A DNA stretch of 42,258 nt from Azoarcus sp031546845 (GCA_031546845.1 JAVBJT010000020.1:1-42258); one strand, 5' to 3'. Positions 1 to 8,326 are shown, counted from the stretch's first letter. Notes: generated from the letters alone by a model not told the origin. Program-made: numbers and translations.

Positions 1-1784
1 GCGCCACCAGTGCCCAGACCCGCATCGGCGTCTACGTCGACGGCGTGCGCCTGGCCCAGATCGATCCCACGAGCGGCGACACCCTCGACTGGCACACCGT
101 GCGCTATGCCTTCACCGGCAAGGGCGGCAAACAACAAATCACCCTCGTCACCGAAGCCCCCGAGCGCATGGCAGACGGTCGCGGCGCCATGATCGACGAC
201 ATCGTCCTCACCGAAGTCGCACCCGGCATCGTGCGCGACAGCGGTATCGAGGACACCCCGATCCGGCTGCGCGACATCCAAGCCGCGCTCACCGACACCG
301 ACGGCTCCGAAACCCTCGTACTCACCGCCACGGGGCTCCCCCCGGGCGCCATCCTCAGTGACGGCACCCACACCCATACCGTCACCGAGAACGCCCTCGT
401 CGTCCCGCTGACCGGCTGGAACCTCAGCGCGCTCACCCTGCAGCCGCCGCCTGATTTCAGCGGCACGCTCACCCTGCAGATCCAAGCCACGTCCATCGAA
501 ACGGCCACCGGCAGCCGCGCCACCTCGAGTACGGAACTCGTCATCGACGTCATCCCTGTCGCCGACACCCCCGTGCTCGAACTCATCGCGCGCGAGAACG
601 GCGGAACCGATGCCATCGAACGAGAAATCGTGCGCACCGGCTGGGAAAGTGTGGCTAACGGCAACCGCTACGCCACGCTCGTCGCCACCGCGCTCGAAGG
701 CTGGACCAACCCCTTCGGCCTGGGCAAGCGTGCTGTCTTCGAAGTCCTTGCCGACAACGACATGCTCAAGAACGCCGCCGGCAAATTCATCACGGTGAAG
801 AGCACCACCCCGGGCAGCGGCAACTGGGTGCGGTTATCGGACGGCACTGGACAGAACGACCAGACCTTCGGCATCGAGCGCTTCATCCCCACCGTGGATG
901 GCGCCACCTATGCGCTCGACTTCGACTACGCCGGCGGCCTCGGACTCACGGAGACGGCCAGCCGTATCGCCATCTACCTCGATGACCAGTTGATCACCAC
1001 CCACAGTGGCACGAGCCCGCTCACCGCGCTGAACTGGCAACAGCTCGGCGTCAACTTCACCGGTAACGGCCAGACGCGCAAGTTGCGTATCCAGTTGGAC
1101 GGCAACGTCGCCGCCGATGGCGGACGCAGCGCCATGATCGACAACGTGCGCATCAAGGAAACGATCCTCGGCTCGAACCCCGGCGCCGACCCCGGCAATA
1201 TCTACGGCGTGGCGGGCACCCCAATCGCGCTACCGGGGATCGAGGCGCACCTGACCGACACCGATGGCTCGGAACGGCTCACGCTCGAACTCACCGCCCT
1301 GCCGCCCTCGGGCACCACGCTCAGCGATGGCACGCGCAGCGTCACGCTGCAAAGCGGCATTCCGGTCGATCTTCAGGGCTGGGACCTCGCTGCGCTCACG
1401 CTCACGCCGCCAGCGAGCTTCACCGGCAAGATCGTGCTCACCGTGCGCGCCACCGCGCATGAACGGGCCAATGGGGCGGCGGCTGATGCCACGCGCGAGA
1501 TTCTGGTGCAGGTGGTGAGCGGTACCGGTGCTGGCACAAGCGGTGCGAATCCGTATGTGACGCCGATTGTGTTCGAGCCGCCTGCGGCACCCCAACCGAT
1601 CATCGTCGGTCCGCTGGTGAGCGAGCATGGGGCGATTCAGTTGAGCTTTGCCGCGCTGCCGCCGCTACGTACCGAGGAGGAGTCGCTGGCGGCTGACAGG
1701 GAACGGGCAGGCGTGTTCTCCGAGGCTTGGCTACAGGAGCTCGAACAGGCCGCTAAGACGCAGTGGGAGCAGTGGGTGCGATAA
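1..1784 (+). CDS. C-terminal part of a large modular surface/adhesin-like protein (5' end outside window)
   Basis: The reading frame is open from the first bases (codons begin at base 3) to TAA at 1782-1784, so the start lies upstream. Two module types alternate. One is an Ig/cadherin-like module of about 100 residues carrying LTDTDGSE (about 219-560 and 1200-1520). The other is a longer jelly-roll or carbohydrate-binding-like module ending in GRxAMIDxxxxxE (end of one copy at about 3-215, a full copy at about 563-1165). The order seen is B'-A-B-A-tail. The tail is proline-rich and then charged, ending AKTQWEQWVR. No RTX nonapeptides, LPxTG motif or autotransporter barrel is visible. The layout fits a long secreted or surface-anchored adhesin; ligand and export route are not evident. 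Confidence 0.7.
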   Translation, partial: ATSAQTRIGVYVDGVRLAQIDPTSGDTLDWHTVRYAFTGKGGKQQITLVTEAPERMADGRGAMIDDIVLTEVAPGIVRDSGIEDTPIRLRDIQAALTDTDGSETLVLTATGLPPGAILSDGTHTHTVTENALVVPLTGWNLSALTLQPPPDFSGTLTLQIQATSIETATGSRATSSTELVIDVIPVADTPVLELIARENGGTDAIEREIVRTGWESVANGNRYATLVATALEGWTNPFGLGKRAVFEVLADNDMLKNAAGKFITVKSTTPGSGNWVRLSDGTGQNDQTFGIERFIPTVDGATYALDFDYAGGLGLTETASRIAIYLDDQLITTHSGTSPLTALNWQQLGVNFTGNGQTRKLRIQLDGNVAADGGRSAMIDNVRIKETILGSNPGADPGNIYGVAGTPIALPGIEAHLTDTDGSERLTLELTALPPSGTTLSDGTRSVTLQSGIPVDLQGWDLAALTLTPPASFTGKIVLTVRATAHERANGAAADATREILVQVVSGTGAGTSGANPYVTPIVFEPPAAPQPIIVGPLVSEHGAIQLSFAALPPLRTEEESLAADRERAGVFSEAWLQELEQAAKTQWEQWVR

Positions 1785-1810
1785 CCGAGCGTAGAGAAGA
1801 AAACCAACTC

Positions 1811-1843
1811 CCCCTATCCCCCGCCAATGGCGGGGGATAGGGG
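1811..1843. terminator. Perfect 15-bp hairpin after the adhesin gene
   Basis: CCCCTATCCCCCGCC (1811-1825) is followed by a 3-nt loop AAT and its exact reverse complement (1829-1843), then TTGCCTTT. It lies 26 nt after the adhesin stop, where it could act as an intrinsic terminator or 3' stabiliser, although the T-run is interrupted. The remaining spacer to 1996 (before the radA stop) shows no convincing gene. Confidence 0.55.
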
Positions 1844-1996
1844 TTGCCTTTAATGTTGGGGAAACTTGCGCGGGGAAACGTCGATGTGAAATGCAGCAGG
1901 GTGGGAATATGCACGTCCAACGCCACGCGATACCTCTATCGCCAAGCGATCTACCGCGCCTGCCGACACCATCGTTGATACCGTGAAAACGGGCGA

Positions 1997-3367
1997 TCAG
2001 CCAAACGCTGCCGGGCTTGCGAGAGCTTCTTCCAGCCGTTCGACGGCGATCACGTTCATCCCTTCGATGGCCTGCCGAGGGGTGTTCGCCTTGGGGATGA
2101 TCGCCGTGGTGAAGCCGAGTTTCGCCGCTTCCTTGAGGCGCTCCTGACCGCGCGGCGCGGGACGGATTTCTCCGGCGAGACCGACTTCGCCAAATACCGC
2201 CAAACCACGGTCGAGCGGTTTGTTGCGCAGGGATGAGACGATGGCGAACAGCAGCGCAAGATCGGCCGCGGGTTCGGAAATGCGCACACCACCCACCGCA
2301 TTGACGAAAACATCCTGATCGAAGCAGACGATACCGGCATGGCGGTGCAGCACGGCCAGCAGCATCGCCAGCCGGTTCTGCTCAAGTCCGACCGACAGGC
2401 GGCGCGGGTTGGGGCTATGGGCCGTATCGACGAGCGCCTGCAATTCGACCAGCAAGGGGCGCGTGCCTTCCTGGGTAATCAGGATGCAACTGCCGCTGAC
2501 TTGCCGGCTGTGCTGGGACAGAAAGATGGCCGAGGGGTTGGAAACGCCGCGCAGGCCCTTCTCGGTCATGGCGAACACGCCCAGTTCGTTGACGGCACCG
2601 AAGCGGTTCTTGAAGGCGCGCACCAGGCGGAAGCTGGAGTGGGTGTCCCCCTCGAAGTACAGCACCGTATCGACGATATGTTCGAGCACGCGCGGGCCAG
2701 CCAGCGTGCCGTCCTTGGTGACGTGCCCGACGAGGATGAGGGTGGTGCCGCTTTGTTTGGCAAAGCGGGTGAGCTGGGCAGCGCATTCGCGGACTTGCGC
2801 GACCGAGCCGGGTGCGGACTGCAAAGCGTCGGAGTAGACGGTCTGGATCGAATCGATCACCGCGACCCGGGGCCGCTCCGCGCCCAGCACCGCGAGAATC
2901 CGCTCAAGGTTGATTTCCGGCAGCAACTGAAGCCCGTGGGTTTGGGCCTGGAGCCGCGTCGCCCGTAATGCAACCTGCTCGCCCGATTCTTCGCCGGTGA
3001 CGTACACCACGGGTTGAAATTCGGCCAGATTCGACAAGGCTTGCAGCAACAGTGTGGATTTGCCGATACCGGGGTCGCCACCGATCAGCACAACGCCGCC
3101 GGGCACTAAACCGCCGCCCAATACGCGGTCGAATTCACCGATGCCCGTCGGGATACGCGGCTCTTCCCGTGGTTCAAGCGTGGAAAGCAGTTGGAGCTTG
3201 CCGCTGCCGCCCGCCAACGCGGCAAAGCGGTTGGCCGATGCAGCGCCCTGTTCCACCACGCTTTCCGTAAGGGTATTCCAGGCTTGGCACTGGGGGCATT
3301 GGCCCTGCCAGCGCAAGGCCTGCCCGCCGCACTCGGAGCAGACGAAAGCAGTTTTCGCTTTCGCCAC
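1997..3367 (-). CDS. radA: DNA repair protein RadA (recombination branch-migration ATPase)
   Basis: RadA is a RecA-like ATPase that helps process recombination intermediates in the cytoplasm. The domains appear in the standard order: an N-terminal C4 zinc finger (Cys10, 13, 24, 27), a RecA-type core with Walker A GGDPGIGKST at about 97-106, the RadA signature KNRFG, and a Lon-protease-like C-terminal domain. I chose the GTG at 3367 because it gives the family's usual beginning MAKAKTAFVCSECG and 456 residues; a TTG at 3379 would add four residues. The gene follows the LysR-type gene on the same strand with an 8-nt gap from this start, so the two are probably co-transcribed. That partnership is not functionally obvious. 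Confidence 0.95.
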   Translation of the reverse strand: MAKAKTAFVCSECGGQALRWQGQCPQCQAWNTLTESVVEQGAASANRFAALAGGSGKLQLLSTLEPREEPRIPTGIGEFDRVLGGGLVPGGVVLIGGDPGIGKSTLLLQALSNLAEFQPVVYVTGEESGEQVALRATRLQAQTHGLQLLPEINLERILAVLGAERPRVAVIDSIQTVYSDALQSAPGSVAQVRECAAQLTRFAKQSGTTLILVGHVTKDGTLAGPRVLEHIVDTVLYFEGDTHSSFRLVRAFKNRFGAVNELGVFAMTEKGLRGVSNPSAIFLSQHSRQVSGSCILITQEGTRPLLVELQALVDTAHSPNPRRLSVGLEQNRLAMLLAVLHRHAGIVCFDQDVFVNAVGGVRISEPAADLALLFAIVSSLRNKPLDRGLAVFGEVGLAGEIRPAPRGQERLKEAAKLGFTTAIIPKANTPRQAIEGMNVIAVERLEEALASPAAFG

Positions 3368-3375
3368 TTTCGCTA

Positions 3376-4293
3376 TCAACCCACTGCCATGTCGTTCGCC
3401 ATGCGCGCGAGTTTTTCGCAGGCGTGATCGGCGAACGTGGTAATGAGGCGGGAGCGGAATTTGTCGCGCGGAATGATGACTTCGAGTGGAGTGTAAAGCG
3501 GTGGATTCAAAGGCACGGCCGCCAGGCGCCCTTCTTCGACATCGCGCCGAACGGCGGCCCGGGAAGCGATGCCAAAGCCCAGGCCTTCGGCGGCAAGGTG
3601 CTTTACCGTGGCGAGGCTGCCGAGTTCAGCGCAAATATCCAGTTCGCTGGCGGCGATACCGGCCGCTTCAAAAAAATCATCCGCCAGTTCGCGAATGGCA
3701 TTGCCGGGGTCGCGGTTGATGAAAGGATGCGCGAGCAAATCGCTGGCTTTGAGCGAGGTCGCGGCGGCGAGCGGATGCCCCGGCTTGCAAATGACCAGAA
3801 GCTCGTCGCACGCCGCGCTACGCCGTTCGATTGCGGGCTGATCGGTCACAATTTCGATCAGCCCGATATCGAGGTCGCGGGCCACGACACGGTCTTCGAT
3901 GAGCTTGGAATTGCCCACCGTAACACGCGGAATAACAAACGGATAGCGGAGCTTGAAGCTGTTCAGCAGCTCGGGCATCCAGTGGGCGGCTATCGTCGTG
4001 CTGATACCGATGTTGAGCACGCCGGTAAGTTCGTCGGTGAGCTCGGAAACACGGGACTCCAGCTCCTCGGACAAGTCCAGAATCCGCTCGGCATAGGCAA
4101 AAACCAATTCCCCCGCCGGCGTCAGCACAACTTTGCCGTGTCCGCGGTCGAACAGCCGGGTGTTGTAGTGCTCTTCCAATTGCTTGATCTGGAAGGTCAC
4201 TGCCGGCTGCGTCATGAACAAATGTTCGGCTGCTCGTGTAAAGGAACCGTGCTTTGCCACCGCGTAAAAAACCTGCAACCTACGATCTGCCAT
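3376..4293 (-). CDS. LysR-family transcriptional regulator
   Basis: This 305-residue protein has the LysR layout. The N-terminal winged helix-turn-helix (about 1-60) includes GSFTRAAEHLFMTQPAVTFQ, and a periplasmic-binding-like effector domain (about 90-295) follows. It starts at an ATG (4291-4293) and is divergent from lplT, with radA directly downstream. Two AT-rich inverted repeats lie in the spacer toward lplT, one of them 12 nt upstream of this start. That suggests autoregulation and control of lplT. The effector ligand cannot be inferred. The subfamily resembles CysB/CbbR-type activators only in general architecture. Confidence 0.88.
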   Translation of the reverse strand: MADRRLQVFYAVAKHGSFTRAAEHLFMTQPAVTFQIKQLEEHYNTRLFDRGHGKVVLTPAGELVFAYAERILDLSEELESRVSELTDELTGVLNIGISTTIAAHWMPELLNSFKLRYPFVIPRVTVGNSKLIEDRVVARDLDIGLIEIVTDQPAIERRSAACDELLVICKPGHPLAAATSLKASDLLAHPFINRDPGNAIRELADDFFEAAGIAASELDICAELGSLATVKHLAAEGLGFGIASRAAVRRDVEEGRLAAVPLNPPLYTPLEVIIPRDKFRSRLITTFADHACEKLARMANDMAVG

Positions 4294-4304
4294 AATGCTT
4301 TTCT

Positions 4305-4319
4305 ATAAACTGGGTTTAT
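4305..4319. promoter_or_regulatory. Candidate LysR operator 1 (inverted repeat)
   Basis: ATAAAC-TGG-GTTTAT is a perfect 6-bp inverted repeat of the T-N11-A type bound by LysR-family proteins. It sits 12 nt upstream of the lysR ATG, where binding would overlap that gene's promoter. The regulator-site assignment is inferred from position. Confidence 0.4.
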
Positions 4320-4346
4320 TGCTCTTATTACAGCACAAAAAATAAC

Positions 4347-4365
4347 GATAAATCCAGCATTTATC
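4347..4365. promoter_or_regulatory. Candidate LysR operator 2 (inverted repeat)
   Basis: GATAAAT-CCAGC-ATTTATC is a perfect 7-bp inverted repeat with arms resembling operator 1. The two centres are 44 bp apart, about four helical turns, so proteins on both could sit on the same DNA face. It lies 99 bp upstream of the lplT start. Confidence 0.4.
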
Positions 4366-4464
4366 CCCATATGCGGCACTGCGCAACAAGTTTTTCCCGC
4401 TTCGTGTTATAACCCGGCCTTCGCGCGATCACGGTCGCCTTCTGCCCTTATTCTTGTCCAATCG

Positions 4465-5715
4465 ATGCCGTTCGGCTTTTACATCATCATGGCAGCGCAG
4501 TTTTTCTCCGCGCTGGCCGACAACGCCCTGCTGATCGTCGCTATCGCGCTGCTTCGGGACATGAGCTCTCCCGCCGAGTACGAACCGCTGCTCAAGCTGT
4601 TTTTCACCGTTTCCTACGTGCTTTTGGCCGCCTTCGTCGGCGCTTTCGCCGATTCGATGCCGAAATGGCGCGTCATGCTGGTAAGCAATACGATCAAGAT
4701 CGGCGGCTGCGCCATGCTGTTTTTCGGCGCGCACCCTTTGTTGGCCTACTCCGTAATCGGCCTAGGCGCGGCGGCGTACTCGCCCGCGAAGTACGGTATT
4801 TTGACGGAATACCTGCCGCACCGGCTGCTGGTTGTCGCCAACGGATGGATCGAGGGGCTGACCGTGGCCGCCATCATCCTGGGCACGGTCATGGGCGGCA
4901 TCCTGATTCGAGGGGATGTGGGTGTGTGGCTGGCCAGCCTGCACATTCCCTTCATCCATACCCCTTTTGAAGCCAGCGTATTGGCAATCGGCCTGTTCTA
5001 CCTACTCGCCGGCTACTTGAATGTCTACATTCCCGACACCGGCGTCGATCACAAGCCGCTGAAAAGCAACCCGCTTTATCTTATTCACGACTTCAACCAT
5101 TCTCTCAAGCTGCTGTGGCGCGACAAGCTCGGCCAGATCTCGCTGGCGGTCACAACGCTGTTCTGGGGGGCGGGCGCCACCTTGCAATTCATCGTCATCA
5201 AGTGGGCGGAACACAATCTGTCTTTCAACTTGTCGAAAGCCTCCATGCTGCAAGGCGTGGTCGCCATCGGCATCGCCATCGGGGCCGTACTCGCGGCAAA
5301 AACAATCAACCTGCGCCGCGCGGTCAAGGTTATTCCGCTCGGCATCGCCATGGGCCTGGTTGTCATGCTGATGATCGCCGTGACCCACCCCGGCATCGCC
5401 ATGCTACTGATGGTGCTCGTTGGCGCCCTGGCGGGGTTTTTCGTCGTGCCGATGAATGCGCTTCTCCAGCACCGCGGCCATATCCTGATGGGCGCCGGGC
5501 ATTCGATCGCCGTGCAGAACTTCAACGAGAATCTGTCGATCCTCGTCATGACCGGGACTTACTCCCTACTCCTCCTGTGGGGGCTATCGATTCACACCGT
5601 GATCATCCTGTTCGGCCTTTTCATGGCCGGATCGATGTATTTCGTGAAGCTGCGCCACGAGGCCAATCAGCGCCAGTTCGACGCCGTCGCGCAACTCGAC
5701 GATCACCAGCATTAA
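4465..5715 (+). CDS. lplT: Lysophospholipid transporter LplT (MFS)
   Basis: LplT flips lysophospholipids, for example 2-acyl-glycerophosphoethanolamine, across the inner membrane for re-acylation. The 416-residue protein is strongly hydrophobic with about 12 predicted membrane segments. It carries family signatures close to the E. coli protein: AQFFSALADNALL near the N terminus and GAAAYSPAKYGILTE at about 103-117. In enterobacteria the partner acyltransferase Aas is encoded next door; here lplT stands alone. It diverges from the LysR gene and converges on the uracil-DNA glycosylase gene, and the two stop codons share the sequence TTAA (5712-5715). No strong ribosome-binding site precedes the ATG. 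Confidence 0.93.
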   Translation: MPFGFYIIMAAQFFSALADNALLIVAIALLRDMSSPAEYEPLLKLFFTVSYVLLAAFVGAFADSMPKWRVMLVSNTIKIGGCAMLFFGAHPLLAYSVIGLGAAAYSPAKYGILTEYLPHRLLVVANGWIEGLTVAAIILGTVMGGILIRGDVGVWLASLHIPFIHTPFEASVLAIGLFYLLAGYLNVYIPDTGVDHKPLKSNPLYLIHDFNHSLKLLWRDKLGQISLAVTTLFWGAGATLQFIVIKWAEHNLSFNLSKASMLQGVVAIGIAIGAVLAAKTINLRRAVKVIPLGIAMGLVVMLMIAVTHPGIAMLLMVLVGALAGFFVVPMNALLQHRGHILMGAGHSIAVQNFNENLSILVMTGTYSLLLLWGLSIHTVIILFGLFMAGSMYFVKLRHEANQRQFDAVAQLDDHQH

Positions 5716-6587
5716 TCTGGAGCGCCCGCGGCTTCGTCCACCGTCCGCTGGGCGAAACACAGATCCTCCCAGGCTTTCGCCTTATCCGCCGGGTTACGTA
5801 AAAGGTAAGCCGGGTGGTAGGTCACGATCACCGGTATGTCGCGGTATTGAAACAGACGGCCACGCGCGGCGCCGATGCGCACTTCCGTATCCAGCAAGGC
5901 CTGCGCCGCCGGGCGCCCAAGCGCGATAAGCAAGCGGGGCCGCACAAGCTCGATTTGGCGCGCAAGATAGGGCAGGCAAGAAGCAAGCTCACCGGCTTCG
6001 GGCGTACGATTGTGCGGTGGCCGGCATTTCACCGCATTGGCAATATAAACATCCGCCCCGCGTTTCAGCCCGAGCGCGGCCAGCATGTTATCAAGCAATT
6101 TACCCGCTTGGCCGACAAAGGGTTCGCCACGCGCATCCTCTTCCGCCCCTGGCCCTTCCCCGACGAGCATCCAACGCGCCTGCCGGTCGCCAACCCCTGG
6201 CACAGCCTGCTTGCGTCGCTCGCACAGAACACACGCGCGGCATTCGCGGATGTCGCTTTCCAGCGCCTCCCATTCCAGGGTGGCGATACGCCGCTCCCGA
6301 TCCGGCGCGGTGGAATGCGCATCCGCGCTTACCTCAGGCCGAACATCTCGTGGGCGCATTTCCGCCACGGGCATAACCGGTAAGGCCACGCGCGGCAGAG
6401 CAGACGCAGGGGCGCTTTCCGGTTGCGCAGGTCTGGCAACTTGCGCCCCAGTGGCTTGCACGACAGGAGGAGGCTCCGCCGGAGCGCTCGCTTCCTCTCG
6501 CGTGCCTGCCGGCCCACGCAGGCGCCACAATGGCGCCAAGCCCATCTCGCGCAGCATGCTGGCGCGCTGTTCCGGGCCGATGCTCAT
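5712..6587 (-). CDS. Family 4 uracil-DNA glycosylase (4Fe-4S)
   Basis: This enzyme removes uracil from DNA to start base-excision repair. The 291-residue product has the family 4 pattern: cluster cysteines around 116-122 plus Cys188 and Cys204, spaced as Cys-x15-Cys, with motif A GEGPGAEED (143-151) and the C-terminal HPAYLLR motif (258-264). The first 100 residues form an Ala/Pro-rich, probably disordered extension of unknown role. The ATG overlaps the rimI stop (ATGA), so I reject longer upstream extensions. It is the last gene of tsaB-rimI-udg. Older databases call such proteins phage SPO1 DNA polymerase-related. Confidence 0.92.
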   Translation of the reverse strand: MSIGPEQRASMLREMGLAPLWRLRGPAGTREEASAPAEPPPVVQATGAQVARPAQPESAPASALPRVALPVMPVAEMRPRDVRPEVSADAHSTAPDRERRIATLEWEALESDIRECRACVLCERRKQAVPGVGDRQARWMLVGEGPGAEEDARGEPFVGQAGKLLDNMLAALGLKRGADVYIANAVKCRPPHNRTPEAGELASCLPYLARQIELVRPRLLIALGRPAAQALLDTEVRIGAARGRLFQYRDIPVIVTYHPAYLLRNPADKAKAWEDLCFAQRTVDEAAGAPD

Positions 6588-7063
6588 TGCAGCATCACCT
6601 TCATTACGATCGCGTCCTCGCGGCCTTGCGAAGCCGGGTAATAGGCTTTGCGCCGCCCGATAACCTCGAACCCGGTTTTGCGATAAAGCGCCAAGGCCGA
6701 CTCGTTCGACGCGCGTACCTCCAAGAAAAACTGCCGGGCGCCGCATTGGCGCGCCTGCTCGCGCAGATGAGACAGCAAAGCTACGCCGTACCCCTTGCGC
6801 TGCGCCTCCCGCGCAATGCTGATATTGAGCAGATGCGCCTCGTCGAGCACAAGCAGCATGATGCCGTAACCCACCTTTTGCGCCTGCTGCGCGCATGCTT
6901 GCGCATCGGCGCTGGCGACCCAGCAAGAGTAGCCGGCGGAAAACGAATCGGAGAAATTGGTCCGGGACCACGGAAAAGAATGAAGCTCACATTCGACCGC
7001 GCTCACCCAATCGAGATCGGCCTCCGACATCGGCGTAAAGCGGAGCGTCGCCGGCCCGGTCAT
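6584..7063 (-). CDS. rimI: Ribosomal protein bS18 alanine N-acetyltransferase RimI
   Basis: RimI is a GNAT acetyltransferase that acetylates the N-terminal alanine of ribosomal protein S18 using acetyl-CoA. The 159-residue product has the GNAT core: a beta strand LLNISIA, the acetyl-CoA pyrophosphate-binding loop REAQRKGYG, and the C-terminal ASNESALALYRKTGF motif with its conserved Asn and Tyr. The start overlaps the tsaB stop by ATGA. Upstream sequence in this frame is only the antisense-free read-through of tsaB. The tsaB-rimI pairing is a recurrent arrangement and supports the assignment. Confidence 0.93.
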   Translation of the reverse strand: MTGPATLRFTPMSEADLDWVSAVECELHSFPWSRTNFSDSFSAGYSCWVASADAQACAQQAQKVGYGIMLLVLDEAHLLNISIAREAQRKGYGVALLSHLREQARQCGARQFFLEVRASNESALALYRKTGFEVIGRRKAYYPASQGREDAIVMKVMLQ

Positions 7064-7755
7064 GCCTTGCCGCCGCGTGCCAGACGCTCCGCCGTGGTGT
7101 ACGCCACCTTGTCGCGCACATAACGCAGCGCCACGGCCTCCGGCGCACACGCCCCGCCCTTGCGAACCTGATCGGCGGCAAGCCGGGCGACCTCTTCGGC
7201 GCGCGGAACCGCTTCCGCCGACACAGAGGAAAGACGTTTCCCCAGAGTGCTCCGCAAAATATCGCCGTGGGCAAGGAAAGCCGACCCCACGCCAGACCAC
7301 GCGTCAACGCTGGCAGGCAGCATGAGCCGGTCCGGCGGCGTGCAACACGATTCCACGAGCGTGGAAACACCGTCCTCCACGCGCTCGAAACACGCGTAAT
7401 AAACCTCGCCCATGCGCGCATCGGTCGCGGCCAGGATATGTTTCCCAGCGCCTTGCATTGCCAATGCCGCCAGGCTACTTACGGCAACGACGCCGATACC
7501 CGCCCCCAAGGCCAATCCCTGCGCGATACCGCAAGAAAGGCGCAAGCCGGTAAAAGCGCCTGGACCGCTGCCAAACGCAACGGCATCGAGCCGCTTGGGG
7601 GATAGGCCGGCCTCAGCCAGCAAAGCGCGAATAGCGCTCAATATGTGTTCGGAATGATTGAGATGGCCGTCCAGCCGGACAGCGGCAATAGCGCCGCTCG
7701 ACCATAGCGCGACGCTGGCCTGTTCACAGGAAGTTTCAAGGGCGAGGAGATTCAT
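7060..7755 (-). CDS. tsaB: tRNA t6A37 threonylcarbamoyltransferase subunit TsaB
   Basis: TsaB is the scaffolding subunit that works with TsaD and TsaE to place threonylcarbamoyl on A37 of ANN-decoding tRNAs. The 231-residue protein starts with the family hallmark MNLLALETSCEQASVAL and contains GSGPGAFTGLRLSCGIAQGL (about 62-81), both part of the ASKHA fold. It is the first gene of tsaB-rimI-udg. Its ATG lies only 8 nt after a TACAAT hexamer, which suggests a leaderless transcript. Confidence 0.95.
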   Translation of the reverse strand: MNLLALETSCEQASVALWSSGAIAAVRLDGHLNHSEHILSAIRALLAEAGLSPKRLDAVAFGSGPGAFTGLRLSCGIAQGLALGAGIGVVAVSSLAALAMQGAGKHILAATDARMGEVYYACFERVEDGVSTLVESCCTPPDRLMLPASVDAWSGVGSAFLAHGDILRSTLGKRLSSVSAEAVPRAEEVARLAADQVRKGGACAPEAVALRYVRDKVAYTTAERLARGGKA

Positions 7756-7763
7756 CGCCCGCT

Positions 7764-7769
7764 ATTGTA
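7764..7769 (-). promoter_or_regulatory. Candidate -10 element for tsaB
   Basis: TACAAT (context GCTACAAT) on the minus strand ends 8 nt before the tsaB ATG. Transcription would then begin at or within a base or two of the ATG. No clear -35 hexamer is visible at 16-18 nt. Confidence 0.35.
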
Positions 7770-7822
7770 GCGGCTGCACCCCCGCCATCTGTAACGAAGG
7801 AGGCTCCGCCGCGCAATTCGCG

Positions 7823-8197
7823 TCAGCGTGGCGCCTGACGAACCGCCTCGGCCTCAGGATAAGCACCCTTCATCGCCGCGCGTAGATCCCGGTGCAGCGC
7901 GCTACGCTCTTCCTCGCTCAACTTGCGCTTGTCACCGCCAGACGCTTTATCATCCGCCTTGGCCGACAGCGCACGGCGCAGATCGGCACGGCGTCCTTCC
8001 TGTGAATACTCGACAGGCTGCGCTTCAACGGCGGACATGCCGTCATGCGCAGACGACTGCGCCATGGCAAGCGGACTCAGTGCGACAACGGGTAGGGCTA
8101 CCGCGACAAGGACAACGAAGCGCGCACGCGCGCTCCTCGTGAAGCGAATCAAGCCACTTCGGAGGTGCGATCGAACACAGTGTTGCTTACGAATCAT
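7823..8197 (-). CDS. Small exported protein of unknown function, divergent from ompR-envZ
   Basis: The 124-residue product starts with a basic n-region, then a hydrophobic core FVVLVAVALPVVALSPLAMA with an Ala-x-Ala-like cleavage site near residue 47. It should therefore be periplasmic. The mature part is short, charged and probably helical, including KLSEEERSALHRDLRAAM. The ATG at 8197 leaves an unusually long n-region; a TTG further in, giving MIRFTRSARAR, is an alternative start. It lies 67 nt upstream of tsaB on the same strand and diverges from ompR. Divergence of a small helical periplasmic protein from a two-component system recalls cpxP/cpxRA, but this is only an analogy of layout. 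I do not recognise the family. Confidence 0.6.
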   Translation of the reverse strand: MIRKQHCVRSHLRSGLIRFTRSARARFVVLVAVALPVVALSPLAMAQSSAHDGMSAVEAQPVEYSQEGRRADLRRALSAKADDKASGGDKRKLSEEERSALHRDLRAAMKGAYPEAEAVRQAPR

Positions 8198-8326
8198 GAT
8201 CGTCAGAAAAAGCCAGCGGCAAAACCCTTTGATCGTCGAAGCACCAACATACCGACAATCGCGGCGCATGGGAAACACGCCTGTCACGATTAACCGCCTC
8301 TTTTGTAAAAAGATGTTGCTCCATAC

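Noticed and set aside
104..664. Long antisense frames under the adhesin and other GC-rich genes
   Set aside because: Such frames are expected in GC-rich coding DNA; none shows a start context or a recognisable domain.
5034..5450. Possible second gene antisense or out-of-frame within lplT
   Set aside because: The translated sequences are Arg/His/Pro-rich shadows of the hydrophobic LplT frame.
6588..6971. Long N-terminal extension of the uracil-DNA glycosylase
   Set aside because: It would lie inside rimI in another frame; the ATG at 6587 forms a normal ATGA overlap with the rimI stop.
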